Assembly: GCA_029448655.1 (NCBI GenBank)
Contig: JACCLO010000006.1
Coordinates: 3,224,001-3,288,000, forward strand
Source of the DNA: Wolfiporia cocos
Lineage: Eukaryota > Basidiomycota > Agaricomycetes > Polyporales > Phaeolaceae
Direction: 5' to 3'
Length of the DNA: 64,000 bases
Program-made: the position numbers and the translations under genes
Shown: positions 20,450 through 32,991 of the stretch, piece by piece
Numbering within the stretch: position 1 is the stretch's first letter
Layout: each line of letters opens with the position of its first letter
The notes under the pieces: model-generated
Told to the model about the DNA's origin: nothing
The model's database searches: none
What the model saw: the letters and a program-made list of their open reading frames with translations, nothing else

Positions 20450-21991
20450 ATGAATGTTGCAGAGATGACCGATGTCCTCCGCATGACGTGAGTGCTACAC
20501 TTAGACTAGCGCCACAGTAGTGTCTGAGTTGGATACCTAGGTATCCCATGAAGTTGTACTTTGTCAGTACTTGTGGTCTGTGTTATACAGGTTCTATTCG
20601 ATATCGAGATATAATACACTCACACGGAGAAGCCTTAGTAATATATGACGGCATTTTGACATTTAGCGACGAAGCACGACTGATGTGGAGCAGGCAACTG
20701 ACTGCTGCAGCATTATGTTTGTTCAATCGTGTAGCAATCCTCGGATGGACGGTGACCATTTTTATATGGACACTGCCGATATGGAAGACTCAGGAGGTTT
20801 GTTTGACTTGATTCAGGTCGGACTATAAACATCAGCTAATATTCCGACCTCTAGAGGTCATAACGTACACCATGTTACTGTGGGGACCATTCTTATTGTC
20901 AGTATTCCAGCTGCAAAATTCAGCAAACTTCTTCCGTCGTCTTCACGTTGATGCTAACTAGCGCATGGGCAGGTATGGATCGTAGTTCACTCTGTTGAGA
21001 GCGACGTGTTAACGATATGTGATAAGTGTTGTCGGCACTGCGTGTCTACGCTGTTAGCCGCTCCAATAATTTCTTGACTGCTCTCACATTTTGCTTTGGA
21101 ATGGCGCCCGTGGGCATCTACATTGTCGTAAGTCTTAAGAGCACTATATATGACAACGTTTGTGCCTGATTTTGATACAGAGCCAAAACATCAAAATACA
21201 TAATGTGCTTACACCTTATATCCGTTTATGCGGACAAAGCAACATCGAGGGCAGGGCGTTCATGGTTGGGTAGGCGTTCCCTATATTAACCTGCGATGAG
21301 CTCTCAGTCATGATGCTGCCCGTAGACGTAATTGTCCCACCCAACCTGTGCATTTTTATCTGCATGACATTTCTTCCGTACACAGAGGTCCTCGCAGTAC
21401 GCCTTTCTGCTATCATATCGGATGCGATTGTGCTATCTGCCACATGGTTCTATGCCTGTCACTTCCGGTTCCTGATTCGATTTCAGTGGGGATCGTTCAA
21501 TCTTCCCCTGGCAAGCTTCACCATGATAAGAGATGGTATGCAAATCGCCGATTAGTCTATATGGTTACTAGATTCTCATCAAATTTCTACAGGCACTCTG
21601 TTTTTCCTGCAAGTTCTTTTTCCTTGTGATGATCAAGAGCTGGACACCTGTTATCTATCCAGACTAATGTTTTCTGCGAACCTGGCATCGATGATAATCA
21701 CGTGGTATAAAGCTGGTATCATGGATCAATCTTCAAGCAACAACCAGTTGATGGTATTTCTCGCAGCTTTCTTGAATCCGTACGTGCAACTGCGAGTTCT
21801 TCTTGGTCCTTTGTCATAAAATCTCGTGCTGCGGTAGATTCATGGGGATCATGGTCTCTCGTTTTATCCTCAATATTCGTCAAGCCTTTGAAGTGAACAA
21901 AAGAAGCTGGAGTATGGACGGGTCACTTGCCATACATAGTCAAGACCTGCTACACTTTGATGTATCGATCAACTCCGCTACCAGGGAATAG
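20450..21991 (+). CDS. DUF6533-type membrane protein, copy 1
   Basis: Multi-exon gene for a predicted multi-pass membrane protein of unknown function. Exon 1 (20450-20487) starts MNVAEMTDVLRM and ends at a GTGAGT donor. The DUF6533-like exon (about 20548-20800) has ALVIYDGILTFSDEARLMW. A later exon reads LSALRVYAVSRSNNFLTAL and ends at GTAAGT near 21128. Another carries VLAVRLSAIISDAIVL (about 21389-21436), and the last ones FLAAFLNP and RFILNIRQAFEV (about 21862-21897). A 38-base intron is likely just before 21308. No fatal lesion was forced by this reading, but exon borders are inferred. Copy 2 is 37965-39506. Confidence 0.7.
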
Positions 21992-22281
21992 AGAAAGTCA
22001 GGTCGGTGTTCATTCTTTTAATATTCCTCATCACGATGGGCCCTCATGCAATGTTCCAATCCCTTCACAACGAACCTTGCGATGGTCGGGGAAGATATTG
22101 GAGAAGAGGATGAAAGCGAATATAGCTATAGAAGTATTGAAGGCAGCGGGCGCTAGGATATATGAATCATAATCCACGTGTGGATTACTAGAATACACAA
22201 TTTACACAAAAACCACGATTTCACAACCTGACTACCAATCGAATTCTTTGTCTTCGAAAGCGCCGATGTATAGAATGAGGC

Positions 22282-22624
22282 GTGGACGGCCATCACCATC
22301 GTTCCATGCAATCCATGGCTATATATAATCCCACACATTGTTCTTATGCTGCTTGTCCAATAACTACTCAGGTGGAGAGTGCAAGGCACCAGGCAATGAG
22401 CGAACTGCTTGGACCTATTTGCAGCGGACACGTCTGTACGGTCATTCCATTCAAGCGTGTATGGAGGTGTGCTCGTACGGGGCGATCGGAATCGAGCAGA
22501 TAACATGACTCTTAGTGCGCCTTCCGGTGCAGAAAAGAATCTTGAGTCTCAACGAAGGCAGCCAAACAAGCTTCCAAACCTCTGGCTGCTAAACGGAACA
22601 TCTGACCCTAGAACATATCAATGA
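22282..22624 (+). pseudogene. Duplicated short hypothetical frame
   Basis: A TATA-like tatatataatccc at 22320 precedes a frame with DLFAADTS and SSVYGGVLVRGD. The second copy at 56930-57103 begins with a usable ATG (MANYLDLFTADTS); here a one-base difference upstream removes that start. Conservation of the frame in two copies suggests a real exon once; function unknown. Confidence 0.35.
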
Positions 22625-22679
22625 CCTGTCCACTCACTGCAGGGTAATTCAGGGCTTCGAGACACTGGTATTTGTATAT

Positions 22680-23331
22680 TAATCGTGAGCTCTATCCTGC
22701 CGAGATGGGGCCTGCGCCCGGGAGGAGGGCGGGGTGGCCGTTGCGCCCGAAGACGAGGACGTGGTGCTCCTCGAAGTGGTCGAGGAGCGCGTGCAGATCC
22801 TTGAGCGCGAGGCCGCAGCAGGAGAAGTTCGAGCGCTGTGTGGCGTTAGTGGTGTGACGCGTGGGACAGAGTGGCAGACGCACAAAGTCGCACTCGAATG
22901 TGTCGACGGGAGATAGACAGCGGGACGATGGGAGGGAGGGCGTGAGGGACTCGGAGTCGGACGCAGACGCGAAGCTGGATGTGTGTTAGCAGAACCACAG
23001 GCCGGGAGCGGAGCACGCACTCGAAAATGTCGTTCCAGTTCATCGCAGGGGGCACCCGGAGGCCAAGGAGGAGGAGGTGATGAAATGGGGCGGGTGGGAG
23101 GCGAGTGCGGATCTCGCGGGGGAGATGAATGCAGCAGTCCGCGCTCCAGATGCGGCCCGCTTCCTGGCCGCTTCCGGCGCACAAGTGAGAGGTGTCGAGC
23201 TGCATCCAGGCACAGAGCGTGCACGCGATGATCGCCTCTCCATTGGCAACGCTTGACGCGACACCTTCGAAGCCAGCACAGAACCAGTGATCTTCTTTGC
23301 CGCCGCCCACGCGCTCCCTTCCCACCTGAAT
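22680..23331 (-). pseudogene. GC-rich coding fragment, unrecognised
   Basis: Much more GC-rich than its surroundings. The minus frame at 22846-23325 reads smoothly (HWFCAGFEGVASSVANGE, MNWNDIFECVL) and a second block lies in another frame near 22695-22800 (LHALLDHFEEHHVLVFGRNG). Together they look like exons of one host gene, but I do not recognise it. Overlapping long frames on both strands are a by-product of base composition. A hAT element abuts its 5' side. Confidence 0.35.
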
Positions 23332-24048
23332 GAGGGACTTCAGTCAATTATCTTAATCTGCCAACTGCCCTTCGCTTAAGAAATCGCAGTTGCGAGCTAG
23401 GTTTGCACGCAGATTAATCTACTAGCTGCGGCAGATTAATCTACTGTGACAATAAAATGGTACATCCAGGATTCGAACCAAGGACCTTAGCACAGATCAG
23501 AATGAGAGCATCGCAGCATAATTAGCCAGCTGAGCCATGGTGGCAACAGTTATCCTTGACCAATCAAAATATATATAACGCAAATTTCACACACAATTTC
23601 CGCAAATCATCAAGGCAACTAACTGCTACAACAAGCATAAAGAAATCAATGATAGTGGTAGCTTGATTCACCATGCTTGACCTGGAGCAACTCACCATGG
23701 GAAAGATGAATACACTGGAATCACAGGTCTTTAGAGGCAGATTCATTTGTATTTGTGTTATGGAAGATGTTAAACTGCGAAAATAAAGTTTACAAAATAC
23801 TCTATATATTGCTTAAAATGGGGCAGACACTAGTTGCACTGTAGCTCAGTTGGCTAATGTATGCTGCGATGCTCTTATTCTGATCCGTGCTAAGGTCCTT
23901 GGTTTGAATCCTGGATGTACCATTTTATTGTCACAGTAGATTAATCTGCTGCAGCTGACAGATTAATCTGCGTGCAAACCTAGCTCGCAACTGCGATTTC
24001 TTAAGCGAAGGGCAGTTGGCAGATTAAGATAATTGACTGAAGTCCCTC
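23332..24048. mobile_element. tRNA-armed hAT-like element, copy A
   Basis: 717 bases with terminal inverted repeats of well over 200 bases. Both ends here read GAGGGACTTCAGTCAA, unlike the other copies, where one end is TAGAGTTTCAGTC. Inside each arm is a tRNA-derived module pointing outward. On the right arm A box TAGCTCAGTTGG is 23842-23853 and B box GGTTTGAATCC 23901-23911. On the left arm the B box is reversed at 23470-23480 (ggattcgaacc). Flanking 8-mers (ACCTGAAT, CTGGAGCT) do not match, so this copy may be a recombinant. Confidence 0.85.
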
Positions 24049-25219
24049 CTGGAGCTCAGCACTGATCCTTTCATCTCTCCCAGTACTATCAACATTGCGT
24101 GTATACGCAGTTAGCAGCCGCAACAGAATACAGGTGTCGTTGACGTTCCTCCTTGGTATGGCTGCGGTGATGCTATACATTGTGGTCAGTAGCTTGAGTC
24201 CAGCATAGTGGTAACATTGACGATAAAGCTCTCGTAGTTTCAAAATATACGCATAACCGACGTGCTCATACCTTACACAAACGTTTGCGGCCAAACCAAT
24301 TCTCAGAGCAGGACAGCGATGCTAGGGTATGTAATTCCAATTAGGAATTCTCTTTATGACTCAGGACGCTGATGACATGCAGTCATAAGCATCTCAGTGC
24401 AACTCATTCCATTCATTCCATTTCTCATTGGCATCGATCAGAGATCTTGGCAACACGTATATGCACGATATTGTCAGATGTCATCGTACTGGTCACCACA
24501 TGGTATTATCTGTATGACTCTGGCCTATCAGGGCTCTTTTCCTGAAGCTGGTGGTCTGTCAGGATGTCAAGGGTGAGATTGACTATCCTACGAGACAGTA
24601 TGGTATATTGTAGTAACGACTATGTGGTCCTCACTCAGACGAATCACTTTGTAGGAACAACGTACTTCCTGCAAGTCTCGTCATTGCAATGCAGCTATGG
24701 CTGAGAGCTGACCGCTTCGATCTAGGATCATGGTAGTAGCAAATATGATAACAGTCATATTTTCCTGGTATAAGATTGGTGACGACAGTTCGGCCGCCAA
24801 TAATCAAGTTCTAGTGATGCTCTCAAGTTTCATGAATCTGTGGGTTGTGTATACATCTACCCTGCTTGTTGCACTGAGATTACAATAGACTGATGGGCAT
24901 CATGATCTCTCACTTTATTCTCAACTTGCGCCGAGCATTCATTATAGCCGAGTATGATTCTCCAGAGGAAACCAAAACCACCTCGTTCACACCACGACAT
25001 GCACTGTGTCAAGCACTTCCTACGTCGCGATTCCGTAATATTCGCGGAAGTGACAGTTTGGGAAATTACAATTCACAAAATTCTACCTGTTGTGATATGA
25101 CCGACTCGGATATATTCACAACGGTCGGATTGATATTAACAGACGATCATCCCTCAGTGCTTCGTCAACATCAGCCAATGTCTAAGGGAACGCAACCTGA
25201 AAACACTGGCCAGCGATAG
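24049..25219 (+). pseudogene. DUF6533-type membrane protein, copy 3, 5' truncated
   Basis: Begins abruptly at the hAT element with the third-exon block LSTLRVYAVSSRNRIQ, corresponding to LSALRVYAVSRSNN in copy 1. Later blocks ICTILSDVIVLVTTWYY, VTVIFSWYKIGD-like text and LMGIMISHFILNLRRAF align with copies 1 and 2. The N-terminal DUF6533 exon is absent. The last frame (24893-25219) extends further than in the other copies. Confidence 0.7.
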
Positions 25220-25984
25220 CAATTGGGCTGAGAAATATCGGCCGTGGGAATATCTTTGTGATGCGTGAGCACCCGGGTGCTTGTCATGCCTTGCTCACGC
25301 TTGCTTGACACCTACATCACGTCAATCGCTACTGGCTGCTCAGTACTCAGTCCCAGTGAAAAGCTGTCATATCCTTAGTGTATCAGTAAATACTTGTAAA
25401 TATCAAAAGATATTTTGAGATAACCATTTATACCAGAAGCTATCGAAAGCGAAATGCCAAGAGTCTGGGCAGTCAGATCACCGATGCCAAGACTTTTGTC
25501 GTACTCGTACATACTAGTTAATATACTCAACGTATCCTCGATTAATAGAAGTCGCGATTGAGATTTTTTCGAGCAGACGTCCAGTCGCAAAACTGCAAGT
25601 CGACGTCAAGTCAGTGTCTTGTGGGCAGCAACTTCAACTTCAACTTTGTTGCAAGCAGCGAGCCCAAGCGCTCACGTGAGCTGGTCATTCAGTTGCGTCA
25701 TAGTACAAGTACTGTCCTGTCTCAAGTTGTCCGTCTCTTTTTCTTATCTCTACCTCATACTTCCACCATCTCCCAAGGTATGCATGGCTCTGGTGAGGCG
25801 ATCATAGAGAAGATTGGTTGCTTCATGCAGAACACAGCAAAGGAAACAAGATTCAGTGAGTATATGCATGCTCAACACTTGTCTCTGATAACTTCCATCT
25901 GTAGATACAGACTGCAGAGGTGTGTGCATTCCCCATTCTTGTGTTGTGCCCCAAGATGACACTTCTCCTTTATCGGACTCTAGG

Positions 25985-26190
25985 GACTTCGTCTAGATAG
26001 GTTACAAATGCATGGCTCAGGTACATACAATCCGTCCCTTTTTATGCTAACAGTGACTCATCTGCCCATACTGCCCCGATTATCAGCTCCCCGACTCCCG
26101 CCGTGCCCGCCATTTCCACCTTGGCATGCTATTGACTCCGATCGATGTGTGACTCCGATCGCACCATCACATGTCGAGCGCGTCAACTTC
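25985..26190. repeat. Direct duplication, first copy
   Basis: Matches 27725-27925 in the same orientation (acttcgtctagatagg, tgctaacagt, cgatcgcaccatcaca). Confidence 0.8.
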
Positions 26191-27724
26191 CAACATATGT
26201 GCGCCACTTTTTTGAGTGAGTCACATACTTTCCAAAGCGATGAACTCGAGTAGATCCTGATATATGCATAGGATCACCCTGGTAGATTTGCAAATTCTCT
26301 TCAACGTGCTCAAGTGCTCTGAGGATAGGTTGAGATTCGGTGGATTTTGGTATTTTCTGGTAGCTGTCGATGGATCAAAGCAATTAAAAAATGAGGTCTG
26401 ATATGAACAAGTATGCTCTGATTGAGTGAGCCTCTGGATATTGGTATGTTCGAGTATCTTGGGATAGTCACTACATTTTCAGACAGGGCTGTCGGGTATT
26501 TTCTGGTAATTAGTAGTATATTGGAATGCTATCCTACTAGCTTGCGGTACATTACAGTGGCTTCTAGTATACTACCGGGTGCCTAGAAAAATAGCGAATT
26601 CTATGAAGAGTCCAACTTTAGTATCAGATCATATCAGGTAGCTACTGATAGAATCTGCATCAGCAAAATGCGAGACGACTTACCAGTGCTGGAGGTGATT
26701 TATCTGTGCTGGAGGTACTTGCCAATCGGGGAAGGATCTGATCTCTGTAGATAAGCACTGATAAGATTGACAGCAGAGTGGCATTCAATCGCCACTCTGA
26801 AGGTATCTTATCAGTGTCAGTCAAACTCAACGTGTGACTGGGAAATTAATCACCAGACTGGTAAACTAATCATCAGACTGGTATAGAATTGTTGTTTGGT
26901 AGTCAGGCTGGCATATGAATTGCAAGGAGCAGTCGCAGCTTACCTATGTAGATATACTGTAACCTGTGGCATATGCCACACAATGTGGCATGCACCTAGA
27001 GGCCTCGGAACCATCATGTAGAATTACAATGTGTAAAATAAATGGCATACATAATGTTAGGAATGCTATATTATATTACAGCATGCACAATATAGCACGA
27101 GGATATTGTCACGAGACGATGCGTTGCAGAAGCCTTGGAAATTTGGAATTCTAGCAGCAGGGCCCTCACAAAGCATCCAGATGAAGCGGCAAGATGGTGT
27201 TCAAGTGGTTGCACATTAATGCATATTGGACCCGTGACGTGAACTTGCAGCAGCCACTGAGCTTTTATGGTAACTTCATTACCCAATCGAGTGATAGTAC
27301 CGTAGTCATCCTTCAATCACTAGTTTAAGTTCTGTCATATTTTGGTCAGCTCTTCAATGTGTCACTCTTATCTACTGGCTCTCATTGAGGTGCTCTCGTT
27401 CATCTTTTCCCCTGCACTTTCTCTCAGTTGCTTGACTCTAAGGACTGGCAAGCTAGTGGTGCCACCCCCCTGTAGGGGAGCCTAATGATAACATGCAGGT
27501 AGGTACAATGTGCCATTCAACCTGGTGTGTGAAATGTGTGGTCACTGCCATTGTTGACGTTGAGCATGACGTGCTGCAGTTTGCATTCTCATTCCAGCTG
27601 CACATCCACGCATTCCCGACGATACACATGAGCAAGTTCCCCGGCGTGCCCTTGCACCTGAGGAACTACATCATCATCACAATCTTACGGGTAGGCATCC
27701 ACTTGTGAGGCTACGTGCTCCATT

Positions 27725-27925
27725 TCAGACTTCGTCTGGATAGGTTCAAATGCACAGCGTAGGTACGTACAATCCCCTTCTATGCTAACAGTTACTCATT
27801 TGCCCAGACCACCCCAATTATCAGCCCCCCAATTCCCGACGTGCCCCACCATTTCTGCCTTGGCACGCTATTGACTTTGATCGATGTGCGACTGCGATCG
27901 CACCATCACACCGAGCGCGTTGACT
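27725..27925. repeat. Direct duplication, second copy
   Basis: Partner of 25985-26190, about 1.5 kb away inside the same hAT-like element. Confidence 0.8.
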
Positions 27926-28837
27926 TCCTCATCCTGCTTTTGCAGGTCTGTGCCGCCTCACTTCTCCCTGACACTCCTTCATGCTCACACAGGTGACACT
28001 CCTCCATGCCACTGTAATGACCATGGACACTCCCATCACACCTCTGTGACCATCATGGACACTCCCTGCCCATCAACAAGGACCTCCTCCACCATCCGTG
28101 TGGTGCTGTCAGGACCCATCAACCCCGTCGTCCTCCTTGTCACCACCCCCATGTTCACTTCCACCCTCACCCCACCCATCAGTCACTGCACGCTGCATCA
28201 CCATCCTTGTCGTCGCCCCCGCCATGATGTGCATTAGTTCCCTGTGCGCCCTCCACTGCTGCCCGTGATGTCATGCGACATCTCCGCCGCATCCACTGAT
28301 GTCACCCGTGGCGCGTTACATATGAATAGCCGCCCGCTCCCGCCGTATGTGCCAGCAGTTGCTGCATGCCGCCGCCGCTTTGTGTCTGCATGTCCCACCG
28401 CTGCTCTTGGATCAGTAAGTCCTGTGCAATCTTTTCCATTTAGGCAGCAGTCTGATAACTCACAGATGCTGCCTTCGCTTCGGCTAACCAGCCACGGACT
28501 TCCCGTTGCATCTTTGGTATATGCATCCAATCCTCGATCTTTTAATTACTAACCCGCCCTGTGTAGGAACTGTGCATTGTGCTACATGTACCGGCCCCTC
28601 CATACTGGCTCCCTAACGTGCACTGGCGCCACCCTGCTTCTATTCCCCAAATATCCAGCATTTTCGCTCTTTCTGTGCCATTCGTAGTACTCATTGTGTA
28701 ATCACGCGCAATAAATAAATTCTGACGTACCTCAAGTGCCCCGGATATATCATCAGTCTGGGCAATTTGTCCCAATATAATGTCTGAGTGAACACTGTCT
28801 GCCCCATGGTAGATCAGCAGGCCTGGCAACTGGTGGC

Positions 28838-28960
28838 TCTTTCACCAGATGCCTCTGCAACTGTGCAACAATTCACCATATGCCTCTGCGAGTTTTCAAG
28901 TATTCACCAGATGCCACCCGCAACTTTGCAACTATTTACCAGATGCCCCGATATTTTCCA
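28838..28960. repeat. Short tandem repeat, about 31-32 bp unit
   Basis: Four imperfect units beginning ttcaccagatgcc at about 28839, 28870, 28902 and 28934. Confidence 0.7.
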
Positions 28961-29128
28961 AGGTGTCAAAATACAAAACATATTTTATCGGCCTAAACCA
29001 GTCTGACAACGTTTACCAGTCTGACGATGCTTATCTATGCTTATCTACTATTTCGCCTTTTGCTGATGTGATACAAGGTACTTTCACTGGGACTCAGTGC
29101 CCAACACAACCCTCTGAAGCGCAAACTC

Positions 29129-29404
29129 ATGTTCTTGCTGCGCATGTGGCTATATTTTGGGCCACAGCATCCCTTATTGAGCTTTGAAATGAGGTCAGCT
29201 GAGAGGAAGCTGCATACATCTAAAGTCTGCATGGCCAGTCATAATCAGGGTCATACGGTGGTCTTGCACTCAGTAGTGGTTCGCATTTCTGAACGGTCTG
29301 ACATTGCAAAATCGACATTGCTGGCCAGCACTGTCGAGCATCTATTTTCTGGCAGGGAAATCGGTCACCAGCGATATCAGGTTGTGTTCCCGTACAGGCC
29401 CTAA
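29129..29404 (+). CDS. Possible host exon, unknown function
   Basis: A 91-codon open frame directly right of the hAT element, ending EHLFSGREIGHQRYQVVF. Composition is protein-like, but there is no homologue within the window and no splice evidence. Low confidence. Confidence 0.25.
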   Translation: MFLLRMWLYFGPQHPLLSFEMRSAERKLHTSKVCMASHNQGHTVVLHSVVVRISERSDIAKSTLLASTVEHLFSGREIGHQRYQVVFPYRP

Positions 29405-29515
29405 AATAAGTAAACATTCAATGCTCGAACAAACAACACCAAACATGGTCTACAGTTGCTGCTCCTGAGCATTAACGGCGACAAAACACGCATCAACACA
29501 GTCAGAGGCAAACTG

Positions 29516-29755
29516 CTAGTTTGGGATAGGCAGTGACAGCCGAGAAGAACATGCATCACCAGATCGTGCAAGACACAGCTCAGAGACAGCTTTAGTGGCT
29601 GCGGGAAAAGTAGAGGGGATCACAGAGAGATCCTCGAAGCCGTTGTTATCAGCCGACATATGAGTACTATCACCGAACCCCTTCTGCACAATCAGCTCTG
29701 CAATGGCAACAACACATCGAAAAACCATGAACATACCTGCGTGGACACTAGACAT
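29516..29755 (-). CDS. Small hypothetical frame
   Basis: 79 codons starting MSSVHAGMFMVFRCVVAIAE, a hydrophobic start that could be a signal or membrane segment. No other support. Confidence 0.2.
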   Translation of the reverse strand: MSSVHAGMFMVFRCVVAIAELIVQKGFGDSTHMSADNNGFEDLSVIPSTFPAATKAVSELCLARSGDACSSRLSLPIPN

Positions 29756-30260
29756 GTAGACGAATATTGTTGTAAATAATTTCTTTTATACCCCTGACTT
29801 GTGTCGTTATATATGCAGATCCGATTGTGCAGAAGGGGTCCATTGTGCAGAAGAGGTCCGGTGATAGTATAGCCGCTTCATCCATGCACATGATCTCTTG
29901 ATCATTTACCAAGGGCCACTCCCATGGTACTCCTGTACATACCCACACGACGCCACTTCACAAAGGAAGATCAGAAACTTGAAGATAAACCACTGGCTTG
30001 CTATTTCGTTTCGCATTCATAAGTTGGATACCACAATAGGGTGACCAATCCGAGGACCCGTTGATGACAACTGTAACTGCATTCCCAGCACGTGCAAGAG
30101 TACGCTGGTGCAAGGGCGCTTGAGATGTGGCACTGCTATGCAGTGCTCAAAGCTCAGTGTTAGTCCGCCACAGGGCACATGGCAGAGTGGATTTCGTGCA
30201 AATAGCATGTTGTATCATTGCATACAACTTTCATTTGTACATATATTGATTTGTGCAATC

Positions 30261-30356
30261 TTACTCACCCTTCCACTCGCTCAACGGGATCGAGTCGATC
30301 TTCATCGTGCTCAAGTACTGTGCTGCGTACCGCATACCCTGCATGTCTGCTACTTC
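30261..30356 (-). pseudogene. AKR copy 2, separated C-terminus
   Basis: Codes for MRYAAQYLSTMKIDSIPLSE and a stop (TAA, 30261-30263), the end of the AKR found at 34898-36158. The 4.5 kb between is a MITE containing a hAT element. Target sequence ctacttc is duplicated on the far side at 34898-34905. Confidence 0.85.
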
Positions 30357-31337
30357 TAGTGATGTGCAAAGCACAGCTCAAAGCCGTGAGCCGGGCCTGG
30401 CTGAGCCGACTTAAGCCGGGCCGAGCCGAGCCTGGGGGGCGGCTTAAGATGGCTCAGGGCCTGGCTTGGATCATGAGCCGGCTGTAGCTGAGCCCTGAGC
30501 CCCAGTGAAAGTACCTCATACCAGAATCTATCAATAGATAACAGGTATGATTGGGGTTAAAATTGGACGGTAGAATAGCCTGCGCTATCTTTTAGGCGCC
30601 CGGTAACATAGTAGTAGCTACTGTAAGATGCTGAAAGCTATGAAGGTAGTATTAGGCATGTAGGACGGATACCCAAAAATTTAAAAATTATATCCCTGTC
30701 TACTGGAAGCTAGAGAAAAATACTCGGGGCCCTGGGTTGAGTGCCAAAAGCTACCAGAATATACTCATCGCCAGTGGCCTTTACTCCCAAATCAATCAGA
30801 ATGTACAAATTCATATCATTGTCCATTTCATAAGCTGCCGCAAACTACAGAAAGCTACTAGAACAAATCCTCGGCCTTTTGACATAGGTTTTGCCTCATA
30901 CTACTCAAATCCTCCTGCAGCGCAGCAACTCAGCGAGCTCCCTGAATATTTGAAATCAGACATGTTGCACTGTCAGACAATCTGTGAACATACCAAAGAG
31001 CTTCATACGAATCTAAGCTGTCCAAGCCCGTCACCATGTGGAATACAGAATTCCGCGAATGCAATCCAAGGCGGTCACGCATTTCTCCCATACGTTGCAG
31101 ATACGGTCGCATCCATTGCGCTGAACCTGAGCAACGCTGGGTGCCTGTCCTGGATTAACTCCTAGAGGATCCATACCCAGACCAGCAAGACCCACCAATG
31201 TCCACAGTGGGAGTAGGGGACATTGGGTGATTAGAGCCTGGTGTAGCCATCGCAGTACCATTACCGTGGCCTGGGAATGCAATCCTGGGGGAGAAGAGAG
31301 ATGCTGCTGTGGCAGCCACAGCAACACTACCGAAGAG

Positions 31338-32003
31338 TCAATCATGTGGAGAAAACGAGGCAAGATGCACGCACCTCAGAAGTGTTCCCAGCACATCAAT
31401 GCTTGCTGGTAACAACGGCTGTGGCCGTCCATCAGCCTCGCCAGCAACATTATCATGTTGTTCTGAGGACGAAGTGGCATCTTCTGTGGGAGTCAGGTCA
31501 GGATTGAAACCTGGGCTGCTGTCGGAAGAGATAGCAGAGTTGCGGTTCGAGCCTGACATGTCTTCCGACGATGGCCACGAGTGTGATATAAATGACGATA
31601 ACTGATTGCGAGTTCCAAGTTGTTCGCCTTCATGCTCCTGTGGTGCGGACGATGATCTCTGCAAGTGGATGCCCGATACGGGATGTGGGGTAGATGAACA
31701 CAACGGTCGCTGCTGTGGGGCAGATGTTCCATTCACTTGCGAGTCCATCGTGTTGACAACACCTTGCACGACGACGAGTGTACCGGGCTGTGGATATGGG
31801 CACGGCACTTGTTCAGAAGCAGGTGTTGGCTGCGTGGGCTCACCATTGTCGTCATAGGACTCGTGCTCGTCCCACAGCGTGGATCCATTTCAGCTGGGAG
31901 AGTGTTCATCTTCTGCCAGAATACTGTGCTCAGTTGGTGGTGTCCTATCTGTGACCAATCACTGTTTGGGCTCCGATGCCAGATCTGTTTCTGCATGAGG
32001 CAG
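31338..32003 (-). pseudogene. Ser/Pro/Glu-rich disordered protein fragment
   Basis: A minus-strand frame of low complexity (SSFISHSWPSSEDMSGSN, ISSDSSPGFNPDLTPTED). Joining across the solo LTR at 32004-32539 extends it upstream in frame to SSDESTVVESTLTPAVEEE near 32650, with two TGA stops between. It lies downstream of the MFS piece on the same strand, but is not typical of a transporter tail. Origin unknown. Confidence 0.45.
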
Positions 32004-32539
32004 TGTTACGGTCCATATGAATCTGTATATTTTTGACACCTCACTGGAGAAGAGGACTTAGCGTTCAACCACATTATCGTGTGTTTGTTTCCAGGGTTCC
32101 CTGTTCAACCAGCGACCCTTGTTTCATGTACAACAGCCCTATGCCCATGGTCTCACAGCGTATCAGGTTCTAGTCGATACCTAGTGTCTAACCACAGAAC
32201 TTCCGCGTTTCAGCCACTGTTGCGCTCAACCGCAGCATTTCAGCTTAGTTATCTTAGCGTACTAACCTTATGGACTTAGTGGTAGCAGTACCAAGGACAC
32301 TATGACCCCGATTACAGATTCGTAGCATAAAAACCCTGCTGTAAATACTGGTCGAGTTCCTCAGCTCAACCTTGTTGAATTACAAGGATCTTATACTTGT
32401 TCTCAAAGGCTTAAGCAATTAAGCCTGCAGCTAGTATATTGACGCTCGACTCCGCTGAGTCCGACGAGTAGTGCACTACTCGATACACTGAGTAACTCGA
32501 CTTAGTTATTCCAGCTGAATGGATATTCGATCCGTAACA
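32004..32539 (+). mobile_element. Solo LTR, 536 bp
   Basis: TGTTACGGTCC to GATCCGTAACA with a perfect duplication GGCAG (31999-32003, 32540-32544). Same family as 13305-13838, opposite strand. Confidence 0.93.
32370..32387 (+). promoter_or_regulatory. LTR hairpin
   Basis: CCTTGT (32370-32375) / ACAAGG (32382-32387). Confidence 0.5.
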
Positions 32540-32991
32540 GGCAGCTCTTCAGGTGGTGGTGTGTAGAGGCTCGTCACAACAACAGGGACCTCCTCCTCTA
32601 CTGCAGGTGTCAGAGTCGACTCCACCACCGTGCTCTCGTCAGAGCTCATCGCTGGGGCCTTTGACCAGCGCTTTGATGAGCACCATCATTTCTTTGGGGG
32701 CTGTGCATCTTGCACGCCATTGTGGGATGAGGGACTACTGTTAAGAGAGCTCGACGAGCGTGAGTGGGGGAGCAAACCCAGAACGCTTTGGTGAAGGGAT
32801 GATGTGTGGGATCGCTTTGTTGCGCAAGATGCAGTCCTCAACGATGATGCTGCCATGCTGGTGCCTGCCTCGGAAGGCGTGCTATCTACCAGTGCTGCGG
32901 GAGTTTGTGCGTGATTTCAGGAGGCTGCTTGGCCCATAGTGAGGGAAAGGAGAGACTAGATGGAGATAAAGTAGCAAATAGGAATGCCTTG

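Larger units (their letters stand above)
25352..29090. mobile_element. hAT-like transposon, 3.7 kb, no transposase seen
   Basis: Left end CCCAGTGAAAAG, right end complement CCAGTGAAAGTACC; flanked by TACTCAGT (25344-25351) and GACTCAGT (29091-29098), an 8-bp duplication with one change. The first 620 bases match, inverted, the right end of the element at 30502-34427, so they are one family. No hAT transposase motif was found. Contents are degraded frames, an internal direct duplication (25985-26190 and 27725-27925) and a short tandem repeat at 28838-28960. Confidence 0.8.

Noticed and set aside
22679..23347. 222-residue minus-strand frame as a gene
   Set aside because: Arg/Ser/Pro-rich translation typical of GC-rich antisense or shifted frames; the frame at 22846-23325 reads more like protein.
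23461..23545. tRNA genes in the hAT arms
   Set aside because: A and B boxes are good, but acceptor and D stems do not pair convincingly; better called tRNA-derived modules of the transposon.
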